DNA of 64,000 bases from JAFGAV01 sp041479055 (GCA_963702835.1 OY969762.1:682001-746000); one strand, 5' to 3'. Positions 34,610 through 43,272 are shown, counted from the stretch's first letter. Numbers and translations: made by a program. Notes: generated by a model not told the origin, from the sequence alone.

Positions 34610-34885
34610 ATGCGCTACCTATCCAACGTAACCACCCTCGAGTATGAGGCGGCCCGCTGCACGGGCTGCGGACGGTGTGTCGAAGTTTGCCCCCACGGAG
34701 TGTTCAGCCTGAACGGCCGAAAGGCAGTCCTGGGCGACAAGAACCTGTGCATGGAATGCGGCGCTTGCCTGAGGAATTGCGAAGCTCAGGCCATCCGGGT
34801 CCGGCCCGGTGTGGGTTGCGCCTGGGCCATCCTGCGCAGCCAATGGCGCAAGGGAAAGGACGAGACCGTCTGCTGTTGCGACTGA
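34610..34885 (+). CDS. hgcB: Mercury-methylation ferredoxin HgcB
   Basis: 91 residues from ATG 34610 (AGAGG seven bases upstream; an in-frame ATG at 34577 inside hgcA is less likely). Two [4Fe-4S] motifs are seen: CTGCGRCVEVCPHG (17-30) and CMECGACLRNC (47-57), the second being the HgcB signature. It also has the extra Cys in VGCAWAI (70) and a C-terminal CCC (88-90), matching the conserved Cys pair thought to bind or pass on mercury. It reduces HgcA-bound cobalamin. Confidence 0.95.
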   Translation: MRYLSNVTTLEYEAARCTGCGRCVEVCPHGVFSLNGRKAVLGDKNLCMECGACLRNCEAQAIRVRPGVGCAWAILRSQWRKGKDETVCCCD

Positions 34886-35411
34886 AGCATCGAAATTTTC
34901 CGGCTACTTCTGGGGGACTGGCGTGTTTGATCTTTTCCCAGTAGGCGGCGAAATCAAAAAACTTGTTGTGGGCGTTTTGATGGCACTTCAGACACTGGGC
35001 TTTGACGGCCTCCTCATTGGCATAGAGGACCAGTCCGTTTTTCACCGCTTCGTCCTTGTTTTTCATGAGGCTCAGCTTTTTATACTCGCTGCCCGGGCCG
35101 TGGCAGACTTCGCAGGTGACGCCCTCGGCCTTGAGCTCGGGGGCTTTGTCTGCCAGGGGAGCATGGCAGCCCAGGCACTTGACGTTGGCGGGGGCGTCGG
35201 CAGGCAGCTTCTGGGCTTCCGGAGTGGTCAGGGCTTGGAAGGACTGGGAATGCGCGCTCTTCTGCCAAATGGGGAATTGCTGGCCCTGGCTTTCTGTCCT
35301 ATGACAGATCTGGCATTTGGCTGATCCGACATAGGTGAAATCCTGAGCCAGGAGCGATCCGCCGAGGGCGCAGCCCAGAAAAATGACCAACAGAACGGCC
35401 GGCTTCTTCAT
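34704..35411 (-). CDS. Tetraheme cytochrome c (c554-like), 3' end probably frameshifted
   Basis: Start at ATG 35411 with AAGGAGATTGG upstream; signal peptide (KPAVLLVIFLGCALGGSLLA). Four CxxCH heme sites: CQICH (33), CLGCH (79), CEVCH (100) and CLKCH (140), as in the cytochrome c554 family. As written, the frame runs on to 34704 through the antisense of hgcB with non-protein-like residues. Reading the G5 run at 34912-34916 as four gives a natural ending KHASPQK with TAG at 34904-34906, 18 bp short of the hgcB stop. The real protein is probably about 168 residues. It is adjacent to ccsA/resB, its expected maturation system. Confidence 0.8.
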   Translation of the reverse strand: MKKPAVLLVIFLGCALGGSLLAQDFTYVGSAKCQICHRTESQGQQFPIWQKSAHSQSFQALTTPEAQKLPADAPANVKCLGCHAPLADKAPELKAEGVTCEVCHGPGSEYKKLSLMKNKDEAVKNGLVLYANEEAVKAQCLKCHQNAHNKFFDFAAYWEKIKHASPPEVAGKFRCFSRNSRRSRPFPCAIGCAGWPRRNPHRAGPGWPELRNSSGKRRIPCTGSCRPGLPFGRSG

Positions 35412-35532
35412 CCAATCTCCTCCTTCCTGATCGCCGGCTTGGAGCTCGGCCATTTTTCCGGGCTCCTTGGCCGCAGTCGTTCGGCCCGGAGTCAGGCCCT
35501 CTTTGGCGCCGCGCTTTTTTTTCGAGGAGGGA

Positions 35533-36359
35533 TTAGGCATAGCTGTGGAGGCCGGCCAGGAGGTAGTTGACGCCGAAATAGGTGAACAAAGCCAGGAGGA
35601 AGCCGATGATGACGATGACGGCCGAGCGCTTGCCCTTCCAACCCATGACCAGCCGGGTATGGAGGTAGAGGGCGAAGATGAACCAGGTGATGAGGCTCCA
35701 GACTTCCTTGGGGTCCCAGCTCCAGTAGGTGCCCCAAGCTTTGTAGGCCCAGACCATGCCCAGCACCAGTCCGCCCAGGGTGAACAGGGGGAAGCCCACT
35801 GCCACGCAGCGGTAGCTGATCGCGTCCAGCTTTTCGGCCGACAGGCCGCTCGGTTGGCCGCCTTTTTTTTCTCTGGAGGCGGCGGCCAAGTACATCAGGC
35901 TGGTGATGAAAGCCACGGCGAAGAAGGCTTCGCCCAGCAGGGTGATGGAGACATGGAGCCACAGCCAATAGCTTTGCAGAGCCGGCACCAAGGGGGTGAT
36001 TTCCTTGGGCATGAGGGGCGAGTTGGCCAACAGCATCAAGGCCAGGACCACGATCAGAAATAGGAAGCCGGCCCGGGGATCTTGAACACCCGGTCTATGA
36101 CCAAATAGGCGGCCAGGCAGGCCCAGGCCAGGAAAGACAGCGATTCGTACATGTTGGTGAAGGGCGCGTGGCCGCTGGCCACGGTGCGATGGATGAGGGC
36201 GGCCGTATGAGCCAGCAGGCCGAGGAGGGCGGCACTCCAGCCGGCCAGGCCGAGCTTCTCTTTTGTGCGGAATTGATAAATAAATTGATAAATAAGGTAA
36301 ATGGCCAGAGCGCAGGCATAGAGGGCCAGGGCGACTTTAAACAATGTGGTTTCTGACAT
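35533..36359 (-). pseudogene. ccsA: Cytochrome c biogenesis protein CcsA/ResC, interrupted by a 1-base frameshift
   Basis: The start ATG (36357-36359) overlaps the resB stop as TAATG. The first part (LFKVALALYACALAIYLIY, HTAALIHRTVASGHAPFTN) ends at a TGA at 36054-36056. The second frame (35533-36051) holds the rest: PLVPALQSYWLWLHVS and the heme-handling tryptophan motif WGTYWSWDPKEVWSL. Adding one T to the TTT (plus-strand AAA at 36058-36060) joins them as PASYFLIVVLALMLLANSPL, giving a normal CcsA of about 275 residues. Because the cytochrome next door needs this system, an assembly error is more likely than gene death. Confidence 0.85.
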
Positions 36360-37726
36360 TAGGTTTGATCCTTGAGCTCTTTCCACAGGCCGGCGAATTC
36401 GGAGGACAGGGCTTCTCGGTTCTTGGAGCCCAGGGCAGCGGCGGTGACGACTGTTTTGTCCTTTTTCCCTTCCAGAAGGAATCGAACCTCCCGGGTGGGC
36501 CAGTAAAAAGCAATACACAGGCCGGTCATGAGCAAGCCGCAGCCGACCCAGATGAGCGGCACGCCCTTGTCCTGGGCGGCTTCGATGATGGAAAAGTCCG
36601 GAGAAATGCCGGGCTGGATGTCGCGAAAAATGACTTTGGTGTCGGAGGCCTTGCTTCCGTGGGTCATGGAAAACTCGGGAAAGCGGGCGAAGACCCAGCC
36701 CGAGACAAGGTTTTCCCCGGCCCGGGAGAGGGTCACCTGGGCCGCCGGGTTGTTCAATTCCTCGGAGCGGGAGGAGATGAGCCCGCCGTTGTCCCGGACG
36801 AAATCGGGCTCGAAGCGCAGCAGGCTCAGGGTCAGGCCGGTTTTGTCCAGGGCTACAGATTGACCGGGCCTCAGGGAGACCGTTTGGGCCCTCTCCGGGG
36901 AGGCGGAGCTGAGGACCTCCAAAACGATCAGCGACGATTTTATCTCCTGGACATAACTGCTCTGATAGAGCACAAACCCCCTGTGGGCCAGGGGGCGGTT
37001 GACTTCGATGATCTCGCTCCGGACATCCCGGCCGGCTTCGATAACCGTCAACCGGCTCTTCCAATCCTTCACGTTATGTCTGTCCGGATAGTAATCCGTG
37101 TCAAACCTGTCCAGCCGGACCACAAAGCCGGCCCGGGGCACCGCCTGGGCTTTCCCCTTTTCCAGTTTCAGGAAGGTTCGGAATCCGGTCAGGGAGCTGA
37201 TGATGGCGCCGGCCAGAATGACCAGCAGGCCGAGGTGAACGATGTCCGAGCCGAACCAGCCCAGGACTTTTTTCCGGCCGAAGATGATGATGCCTCCGCC
37301 CTCCGCCCTTTGTCGAGCTTTGAAGCGGCGGCCGGCCAGGGCTTGGCGGACGGCGGCCGCCGTCACCTCTAAGTTGGAATTCATTTTCAATGAGTCGCTG
37401 TCCTTGACCGCCAGGAGGGTTTTGGCCTCTGCTTCCAGCCTGGGCCTAAAGGTCTTGCGCAGCTTGGGACTGAGGCGGGTCAGGGTGCAGGTCACGGTGT
37501 TCAGGGTCAGCAGGGCGAGGAGGGCGATGTACCAGGCCGAGTGGTAGAGGTTGGTGAGCTGCGACCGCATGAGCAGCGGAGCCAGGCCGCCGTAGCGGCC
37601 GTAGTATTCACCGACCGACCTCTCTTGGGGGATGAGCGTGCCCAAAACGGAGACGACGACGATGATGATGATCAGGGTGATGGCCAGTTTGACAGAACTC
37701 AAGAAACGCAGAATGGATTGAATCAT
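36359..37726 (-). CDS. resB: Cytochrome c biogenesis protein ResB/CcsB
   Basis: 455 residues. Four transmembrane helices (ITLIIIIVVVSVLGTLIPQ near the start, YIALLALLTLNTV, FGSDIVHLGLLVILAGAIIS and a C-terminal LIWVGCGLLMTGLCIAFYWP) surround a large periplasmic domain (RFDTDYYPDRHNVKDWKS, HRGFVLYQSSY). Together with CcsA it forms the system II heme-delivery and ligation complex. It overlaps ccsA by one base. Confidence 0.93.
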   Translation of the reverse strand: MIQSILRFLSSVKLAITLIIIIVVVSVLGTLIPQERSVGEYYGRYGGLAPLLMRSQLTNLYHSAWYIALLALLTLNTVTCTLTRLSPKLRKTFRPRLEAEAKTLLAVKDSDSLKMNSNLEVTAAAVRQALAGRRFKARQRAEGGGIIIFGRKKVLGWFGSDIVHLGLLVILAGAIISSLTGFRTFLKLEKGKAQAVPRAGFVVRLDRFDTDYYPDRHNVKDWKSRLTVIEAGRDVRSEIIEVNRPLAHRGFVLYQSSYVQEIKSSLIVLEVLSSASPERAQTVSLRPGQSVALDKTGLTLSLLRFEPDFVRDNGGLISSRSEELNNPAAQVTLSRAGENLVSGWVFARFPEFSMTHGSKASDTKVIFRDIQPGISPDFSIIEAAQDKGVPLIWVGCGLLMTGLCIAFYWPTREVRFLLEGKKDKTVVTAAALGSKNREALSSEFAGLWKELKDQT

Positions 37727-37812
37727 TGCGCTCAGTATAGCAAATCAAAAAGGCCGGGGGGGAGCCTGGCCCTCAACTTTCTCGGCGGCGGGCAGGACAG
37801 GGCCGGTCCGTC

Positions 37813-38337
37813 TCAGGCGTGCCGGGAAGCACGGGGCCGGCGGTGAGCCTGACCGCAGGATAGATGGCCGGCCGAAGCGGCGGCCTTGGACGGCCCGTGG
37901 CCCCTGGCTTCGGACCTCTTTTTCTCCTGGATGGTCAGCAGGTCCTGAAGGTTGAGCTTTTCAAAATAGTTTTTCAGGATATGGGACGCCTCCGTCCAGA
38001 TTTCGTGGGCGGCGCACTGGGACACTCTCCGGCAGAAGTCGGGGTCCTCGACGCACTCCACCAGGCAACAGGAGCCTTCCAGAACCTCGAGGATCTCACA
38101 CAGCTTGATCTTGGACGGATGCCTGGCCAGAGTGTATCCGCCGCCGGCCCCCCGAATGCTCTTTACCAACTTGGCGATCTTGAGGGGAATAATGATCTGT
38201 TCCAAGTAGCGGATGGAGATGTCCTCATCATCGGAGACGTTCTTGAGAATAATGGCTTCCTGGCCGACGTTGTAATGATGGGCCAGGTTGACCATCAGAC
38301 GTGTCCCGTAGCGGCCTTTGGTCGAGAGTTTGATCAT
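37813..38337 (-). CDS. Rrf2-family transcriptional regulator
   Basis: 174 residues. The start IKLSTKGRYGTRLMVNLA and SIRYLEQIIIPLKIAKLVKS (recognition helix), with RGAGGGYTLAR as the wing, are typical. A Cys cluster (CCLVECVEDPDFCRRVSQC) matches the [2Fe-2S]-binding region of IscR/RsrR/NsrR-like members, so it probably senses Fe-S status, redox or NO. A basic C-terminal tail of about 30 residues is extra. It is divergent from iorAB and upstream of resB-ccsA; either could be its target. Confidence 0.92.
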   Translation of the reverse strand: MIKLSTKGRYGTRLMVNLAHHYNVGQEAIILKNVSDDEDISIRYLEQIIIPLKIAKLVKSIRGAGGGYTLARHPSKIKLCEILEVLEGSCCLVECVEDPDFCRRVSQCAAHEIWTEASHILKNYFEKLNLQDLLTIQEKKRSEARGHGPSKAAASAGHLSCGQAHRRPRASRHA

Positions 38338-38390
38338 AGCCTTTCCTCCATCCCTCGGACAGGGGCTAGCAGCCCGTATTCTCGCTTATC

Positions 38391-38411
38391 ATATTTAAAT
38401 ATTTTAAATAT
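38391..38411. promoter_or_regulatory. AT-only palindromic stretch between rrf2 and iorA
   Basis: ATATTTAAATAT (38391-38402) followed by overlapping TTTAAATATT, in an otherwise GC-rich genome, 54 bp from the rrf2 start. The symmetry suggests an Rrf2 operator, but AT-rich sequence makes chance dyads easy. Confidence 0.35.
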
Positions 38412-38597
38412 TTCAACTAAAATTTATATATTTAGTAGTATATGCGGACTTCCTCTCCAAGTGGCTTTTTTTAAATCGTTTACATGTTGGCCGGCCCGCA
38501 GGACTGGCCACATCGTTCATTACCATATCATCAAACAGGACCCATCCTTCTCGCCGCGAACCACGGAAAAGAGATGTTTTCTAGAGCCCTGGCTGAC

Positions 38598-38626
38598 TTG
38601 ACACCCCTCGGGTGAGCGGGTATCCT
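38598..38626 (+). promoter_or_regulatory. Promoter for iorA-iorB-acd
   Basis: TTGACA (38598-38603), 17-bp spacer, TATCCT (38621-38626). It overlaps the GTG at 38612 that would otherwise be the first iorA start, which argues for the TTG start at 38666. Confidence 0.65.
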
Positions 38627-38665
38627 GGGCTGTCTCAGGCGGAGCTTATCAAAAGGGAATTGTTC

Positions 38666-40258
38666 TTGAAACCGGAAGTCTTGCTGGGCGACGAAGCGGT
38701 GGCCCTGGCCGCTATCCAGGCCGGCCTGACGGCGGCCTATTCTTATCCGGGAACGCCCGCCTCGGAGATCATGGAGTACCTGCTCCGGCCGCCGGCCGAT
38801 AAACGCGGCTACTTCGCTTCTTGGTCGGTCAACGAAAAGACGGCCTATGAGGAAGCCCTGGGCGCCTCCTTTGCCGGCAAGCGGGCTATGGTCTCCATGA
38901 AGCACGTCGGGCTGAACGTGGCCGCCGACCCCTTCATGAACTCGGCCTTGACCGGCGTGGGCGGCGGCTTGGTCGTAGTGGCCGCCGACGACCCGAGCAT
39001 GCACAGCTCTCAGAACGAGCAGGACAGCCGCTATTATTCCGAGTTCGCTCGCATTTTCTGCTTCGAGCCCTCCAACCATCAGGAAGCCTACGACATGACC
39101 CGCCAAGCCTTTGACTGTTCGGAGCGGTTCGATATTCCGGTCATGATCCGGCTGACCACCCGCCTGTCGCACAGCCGTTCGGTTGTCCAGCCCCAGCCGC
39201 CCCGGCCCCAGAACGATCTCCGGCTGGGCCAGGGGCAGGATTGGACGCTGCTGCCGGTCAATGCCCGGCGAAGGTTCAGGATGCTCCTGGAACGGCAGAA
39301 GGACCTGCTCCAAGCGTCCCAGGCCTCTCCTTTCAACTGGCTCGAACTCAATCCCCAGGGAGGCGGATTAGGCGTCATCGCCTCGGGCCTGGCCTTCAAT
39401 TATGTCCAGGAGAATATCCGCGGGCTAACGGATAAACCCTCCCTGCTTAAGATATCGACCTATCCTCTGCCCGAGGACCTGGTCCGAAAACTGGTGGACC
39501 AGGTGGACAGGGTCCTTGTCGCTGAGGAAGGGTATCCTTTGATCGAGGCCAAGCTGCGCGGAGTCTACGGCCTTCCGGGCAAAACCTTGATGGGCCGGCT
39601 GAGCGGACATCTGCCCGCTCAGGGCGAACTGACTCCCGATTCGCTGCGGGCCGCGCTGGACCTTAAGCCGCTGGCCGGCTTTGATCCCGGCCAGTTGGAT
39701 CTAGCCGGCCGCCCGCCCCAGCTGTGCGCCGGATGCCCTCACGCCGACACGTTCAAGGCTCTGAACAAAGCCTTGGAGGGCCGCCCCGGGTCGAATGTCT
39801 TCAGCGATATCGGATGCTACACTCTGGGCGCCCTGCCGCCCTACAACGCCGTCCAGACCTGCGTGTGCATGGGTGCCAGTATCGGCATGGCCAAGGGCGG
39901 CTCGGACGCCGGCATCCGGCCCTCGGTGGCCGTCATCGGGGACTCGACTTTCGGCCATTCCGGCCTGACCCCCCTGCTCAGCGCCGTCCAGGCCAATACG
40001 GACATGACCGTCTTTATCCTGGATAACTCAACAGTGGCCATGACCGGCGGCCAGGATAGCTTCGCTTCGGGACCGGCCCTCCTCCGCATGGTTGAGGGCC
40101 TGGGCGTCCCCCACGAGCACATTCGTGTCATCGAGCCCCTCCCCCGGAACCATGCGGAAAATGTCCGCATCATCGGCGAGGAGTTGGACTATCGAGGGCT
40201 TTCGGTCATCGTCGCGGCGCGCCCCTGCGTGACCTATTCCTCGAAAAGGAGGGGCTGA
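38666..40258 (+). CDS. iorA: Indolepyruvate ferredoxin oxidoreductase alpha subunit, lacking the ferredoxin domain
   Basis: 530 residues from TTG 38666, chosen because AAGGGA lies seven bases upstream, the protein then begins MKPEVLLGDEAVALAAIQAG as in the family, and the promoter overlaps earlier starts. Domains: pyrimidine domain (YSYPGTPASEIMEYL), middle transketolase-C-like domain, and TPP domain (CAGCPHADTF, VIGDSTFGHSGLTPL, DNSTVAMTGGQD). It oxidatively decarboxylates aryl pyruvates to aryl-acetyl-CoA. Normal IorA ends with a domain binding two [4Fe-4S] clusters; here the protein stops at TYSSKRRG just where that domain would begin, and iorB starts one base after the stop. Confidence 0.93.
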   Translation: MKPEVLLGDEAVALAAIQAGLTAAYSYPGTPASEIMEYLLRPPADKRGYFASWSVNEKTAYEEALGASFAGKRAMVSMKHVGLNVAADPFMNSALTGVGGGLVVVAADDPSMHSSQNEQDSRYYSEFARIFCFEPSNHQEAYDMTRQAFDCSERFDIPVMIRLTTRLSHSRSVVQPQPPRPQNDLRLGQGQDWTLLPVNARRRFRMLLERQKDLLQASQASPFNWLELNPQGGGLGVIASGLAFNYVQENIRGLTDKPSLLKISTYPLPEDLVRKLVDQVDRVLVAEEGYPLIEAKLRGVYGLPGKTLMGRLSGHLPAQGELTPDSLRAALDLKPLAGFDPGQLDLAGRPPQLCAGCPHADTFKALNKALEGRPGSNVFSDIGCYTLGALPPYNAVQTCVCMGASIGMAKGGSDAGIRPSVAVIGDSTFGHSGLTPLLSAVQANTDMTVFILDNSTVAMTGGQDSFASGPALLRMVEGLGVPHEHIRVIEPLPRNHAENVRIIGEELDYRGLSVIVAARPCVTYSSKRRG

Positions 40259-40259
40259 C

Positions 40260-40853
40260 ATGCCGGACCGGAACGGCTGCAAGCAGGACATTATTCTGGC
40301 CGGCGTGGGCGGGCAGGGCATTCTGTCCATCGCCGCTGTCATCGACAACGCCGCCCTGGAAGAGGGGCTGTGCTTGAAGCAGGCCGAGGTGCACGGCATG
40401 GCCCAGCGCGGCGGCGCGGTTCAGTCGCACCTGCGTCTTTCGCGGAAGACTATCTGGAGCGACCTCATTCCCCGCGGCGGAGCGGACATGATCCTGAGCG
40501 TTGAACCGCTGGAGGCCGTCCGCTACCTCGAATACCTGTCATCGGCCGGAATCGTCGTCACCAGCTCCATCCCTCATCTCAACATCCCCAACTACCCAGA
40601 ATTGGCCGTGGTCCTGGATACGGTGCGCCGCGCGCCGCGAAGCGTGGTCGTGGATTCGGAGAAGCTGGCCAGGGAGGCCGGGTCCTCCCGGGCCCAGAAC
40701 ATGGTTATGCTCGGCGCCGCCGCGCCGTTCCTCATCCTCAAGGAAGATAACCTGAGGCGATACATCGAGGCCTTGTTCAAGCCCCGGGGCGAGGCCCTGG
40801 TGGCCATGAACCTTAAGGCCTTCGACCTGGGCCGACGGGCCGCTTCTTCCTGA
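40260..40853 (+). CDS. iorB: Indolepyruvate oxidoreductase beta subunit
   Basis: 197 residues of the gamma/POR-type fold (IILAGVGGQGILSIAAVIDN, KQAEVHGMAQRGGAVQSHLR). The ribosome site AAAGGAGG is inside the last codons of iorA, so the subunits are coupled. No Fe-S motif is present, so the complex as encoded has no obvious cluster-carrying domain. Confidence 0.93.
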   Translation: MPDRNGCKQDIILAGVGGQGILSIAAVIDNAALEEGLCLKQAEVHGMAQRGGAVQSHLRLSRKTIWSDLIPRGGADMILSVEPLEAVRYLEYLSSAGIVVTSSIPHLNIPNYPELAVVLDTVRRAPRSVVVDSEKLAREAGSSRAQNMVMLGAAAPFLILKEDNLRRYIEALFKPRGEALVAMNLKAFDLGRRAASS

Positions 40854-40864
40854 GAGAAAATCGA

Positions 40865-43216
40865 ATGGAGATCCGCACCGACAGCATCAGCCGTCTCTTC
40901 GAAAGAGCCGAAAGGGAAGGCCGGAATTTCCTCCTGGAGCAGGAAGTCTACGAAATGCTGGAAGCGGCCGGGATTGCCGCGCCCCGGCGGTTTTTCCTGA
41001 AGAAGGGGGAGGGGGCCGACCGGAAAAGGCTTGAAGCCCTGGCCTCCCTTGAAGTTGCGGTCAAGGTTGTCTCCCCACTCATCCAGCACAAGTCCGATGT
41101 CGGCGGCGTGGCCTTCTGCCCGGCTGAAGCAGCGGCCGTGGACAAAGCCTGCGCGGACATGCTGAGGAATGTTCCGGAACGCTTCTTGCGCTGGAGAATG
41201 TCATTCGGCCAGGGGCCGATATCTCCCCTGACCGAGCCGGAGGTGGAGGCCTCCCTTCGGGGCTTTTTGGTCCTGGAAAAAGTGGATTTCGAGAAGGCTG
41301 GGTTTGGCCAGGAGCTGCTTATAGGCCTGAAGAATTCCCGGGAGTTCGGGCCGGTGGTGACCGTCGGGGCGGGCGGACTTGACGTGGAATATCTCAACGA
41401 GCGGCTCAAGGAAGGCCGGGCCCTGTCCCTGGCCTCAGCCCACCTTCTGGAAAAACCCGATGTCCTTCGGCAGCTCGAGCCGCTGGCCGTTTTTGATAAG
41501 CTGGCCCGCGATTTCCGCGGCCGGAAAGCGCTCCTCTCGGAACAGGAGCTGGCCTCGACCTATGGCCGTTTCCAGGAGTTGGCCGCGCACTTCTCGGCCT
41601 TCCGGACGACTCCCGGCTTTGTCATCGAGGAAGCTGAGGTCAACCCCTTCGTCATCCGCGCCGGGAAACTTGTGCCGCTCGACGGGGTGTGCCGCTTTTC
41701 GCGGGACCGGACTCCCTCGGCCAGCCGTCCGGCGGAGGACATTCGTCGGCTGCTCCGGCCCTCCAACATCGGGATTGTCGGCGTCTCGGAAAAAATGAAC
41801 CTCGGACATATCATCCTGAGCAACATTCTCCGGCAGGGCTTTCCCCGGGAGAAGGTGGTGGTGGTCAAGCCTGGCCTGAAAGAGATCGAGGGATGCCGCT
41901 GCGTGCCGACCGTGGCAGAAATTCCGGGCGGGGTGGACCTTTTCGTTTTGACCGTGGGAGCCGAGCAGAGTTTGGGCCTGATGAGGGAGCTCGTCGAAGG
42001 AGCTAAGGCCCGCTCGGTCATCATCATCGCCGGAGGGATCGGCGAAAAAGAGGGCAGCCAGGCCCTGGAGGCAGAGATCCGGCGGCTTATTCTGGACAAC
42101 AGGCAGCAGGGGAAGCCCGCCCCGGTGGTCAACGGCGGCAATTGTATGGGCATCCTGTCCAAGCCGGGCCGCTATGACACAACCTTTATTCCCGAGCATA
42201 AAATGAATTGGCCCAGCGGCGAGAGGGCGGGCCTTGTCTTTATCAGTCAAAGCGGGGCCTACCTGATCTCCCGGCTGAGCAAAATGCAGGGGCTCCAGAC
42301 GCGCTACGCCATCTCGCTCGGAAATCAGATCGACCTGACCGCTTCCGACTACCTTCGGGCGCTTGGGGCGGAGCCCGAGTCGAAGCTTTTTGCCTTCTAC
42401 ATTGAGGGCTTCCCTCGGGGAGACGGGTTCGTCCTGGCCCGGGCCATCACCGAAGCCGTGCGCCGGGGCAAGCAGGTCTTAGTCTATAAATCCGGCCGCA
42501 CGGACGAGGGCCGACAGGCCACTTCCTCGCACACCGCTTCGGTGGCCGGCGATTACCATGTCTGCCGGGCGGTGCTGGAAGAAGCGGGAGCTTATGTGGC
42601 CGAGACCCTTTTTGAGTTCGAGAGCGGCCTCCAGGGTTTGCTCTCCCTAGAGGAGAAGAAAGTCCGCGGCCGCCGGGCCGGGCTTATCTCCAACGCCGGG
42701 TTTGAGTGCGTCATCATGTCCGACAACCTGAAAAACGGGAAGCCCGGCGAACGGCTGGAGCTGGCGGCTTTCTCCGAAAAGACCCGGGCGCGGCTGACGG
42801 AGCTTCTCCGCTCCCTGGGCATCGACAAACTTCAGGATATCCACAACCCCCTCGACCTGACGCCCGTGGCCGATGACGCGGTTTTCGCCGAGTGCAGCCG
42901 GGCCATCCTGGACGATGAGAATGTGGACTGCGCCGTTGTCTCGCCCGTGCCCATGACCCCGGCCCTGCAGACCCTGCCCGCCGGTCCCGGCCACAACGAG
43001 GACTTCCTGAAGCCGACGAGCGTGGTCGAGCGGCTGATCGCCGTCTTCCGGGCCACGGACAAACCGTTGGTGGTCAACATCGACGCCGGGCCGCTCTACG
43101 ACCCCATGGCCGCGGCCCTGGAGCGGGCCGGCCTGCCCGTCTTCCGCCGCTCGGACGAGGCGGTCCGCTTCCTGCGCAAATTCATCCACAACAGGCTTCG
43201 CTTCCGGCCGGATTGA
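40865..43216 (+). CDS. ADP-forming acyl-CoA synthetase, fused beta-alpha
   Basis: 783 residues. Residues 1-270 form an ATP-grasp domain (EVAVKVVSPLIQHKSDVGGV; GFVIEEAEVNPFVIRAGKLV), the beta part. From about 295 there are CoA-binding and ligase domains (NIGIVGVSEKMNLGHIILSN, VNGGNCMGIL, FISQSGAYLISRL) and the phosphohistidine loop SSHTASVAGDYH, the alpha part. The order beta-alpha is the reverse of many fused ACD enzymes. It turns acyl-CoA, ADP and Pi into acid, CoA and ATP. Directly after iorAB, it can harvest ATP from aryl-acetyl-CoA. Confidence 0.92.
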   Translation: MEIRTDSISRLFERAEREGRNFLLEQEVYEMLEAAGIAAPRRFFLKKGEGADRKRLEALASLEVAVKVVSPLIQHKSDVGGVAFCPAEAAAVDKACADMLRNVPERFLRWRMSFGQGPISPLTEPEVEASLRGFLVLEKVDFEKAGFGQELLIGLKNSREFGPVVTVGAGGLDVEYLNERLKEGRALSLASAHLLEKPDVLRQLEPLAVFDKLARDFRGRKALLSEQELASTYGRFQELAAHFSAFRTTPGFVIEEAEVNPFVIRAGKLVPLDGVCRFSRDRTPSASRPAEDIRRLLRPSNIGIVGVSEKMNLGHIILSNILRQGFPREKVVVVKPGLKEIEGCRCVPTVAEIPGGVDLFVLTVGAEQSLGLMRELVEGAKARSVIIIAGGIGEKEGSQALEAEIRRLILDNRQQGKPAPVVNGGNCMGILSKPGRYDTTFIPEHKMNWPSGERAGLVFISQSGAYLISRLSKMQGLQTRYAISLGNQIDLTASDYLRALGAEPESKLFAFYIEGFPRGDGFVLARAITEAVRRGKQVLVYKSGRTDEGRQATSSHTASVAGDYHVCRAVLEEAGAYVAETLFEFESGLQGLLSLEEKKVRGRRAGLISNAGFECVIMSDNLKNGKPGERLELAAFSEKTRARLTELLRSLGIDKLQDIHNPLDLTPVADDAVFAECSRAILDDENVDCAVVSPVPMTPALQTLPAGPGHNEDFLKPTSVVERLIAVFRATDKPLVVNIDAGPLYDPMAAALERAGLPVFRRSDEAVRFLRKFIHNRLRFRPD

Positions 43217-43272
43217 TTCAATTCCATTCAAAAAAGAGCATTATTTATCAAATTTTGATAATATCATTTTCG

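Noticed and set aside
36360..37064. Long minus-strand frame extending upstream of ccsA into resB
   Set aside because: It only contains CcsA after MSETTLFK (36359); the upstream part is resB in another frame.
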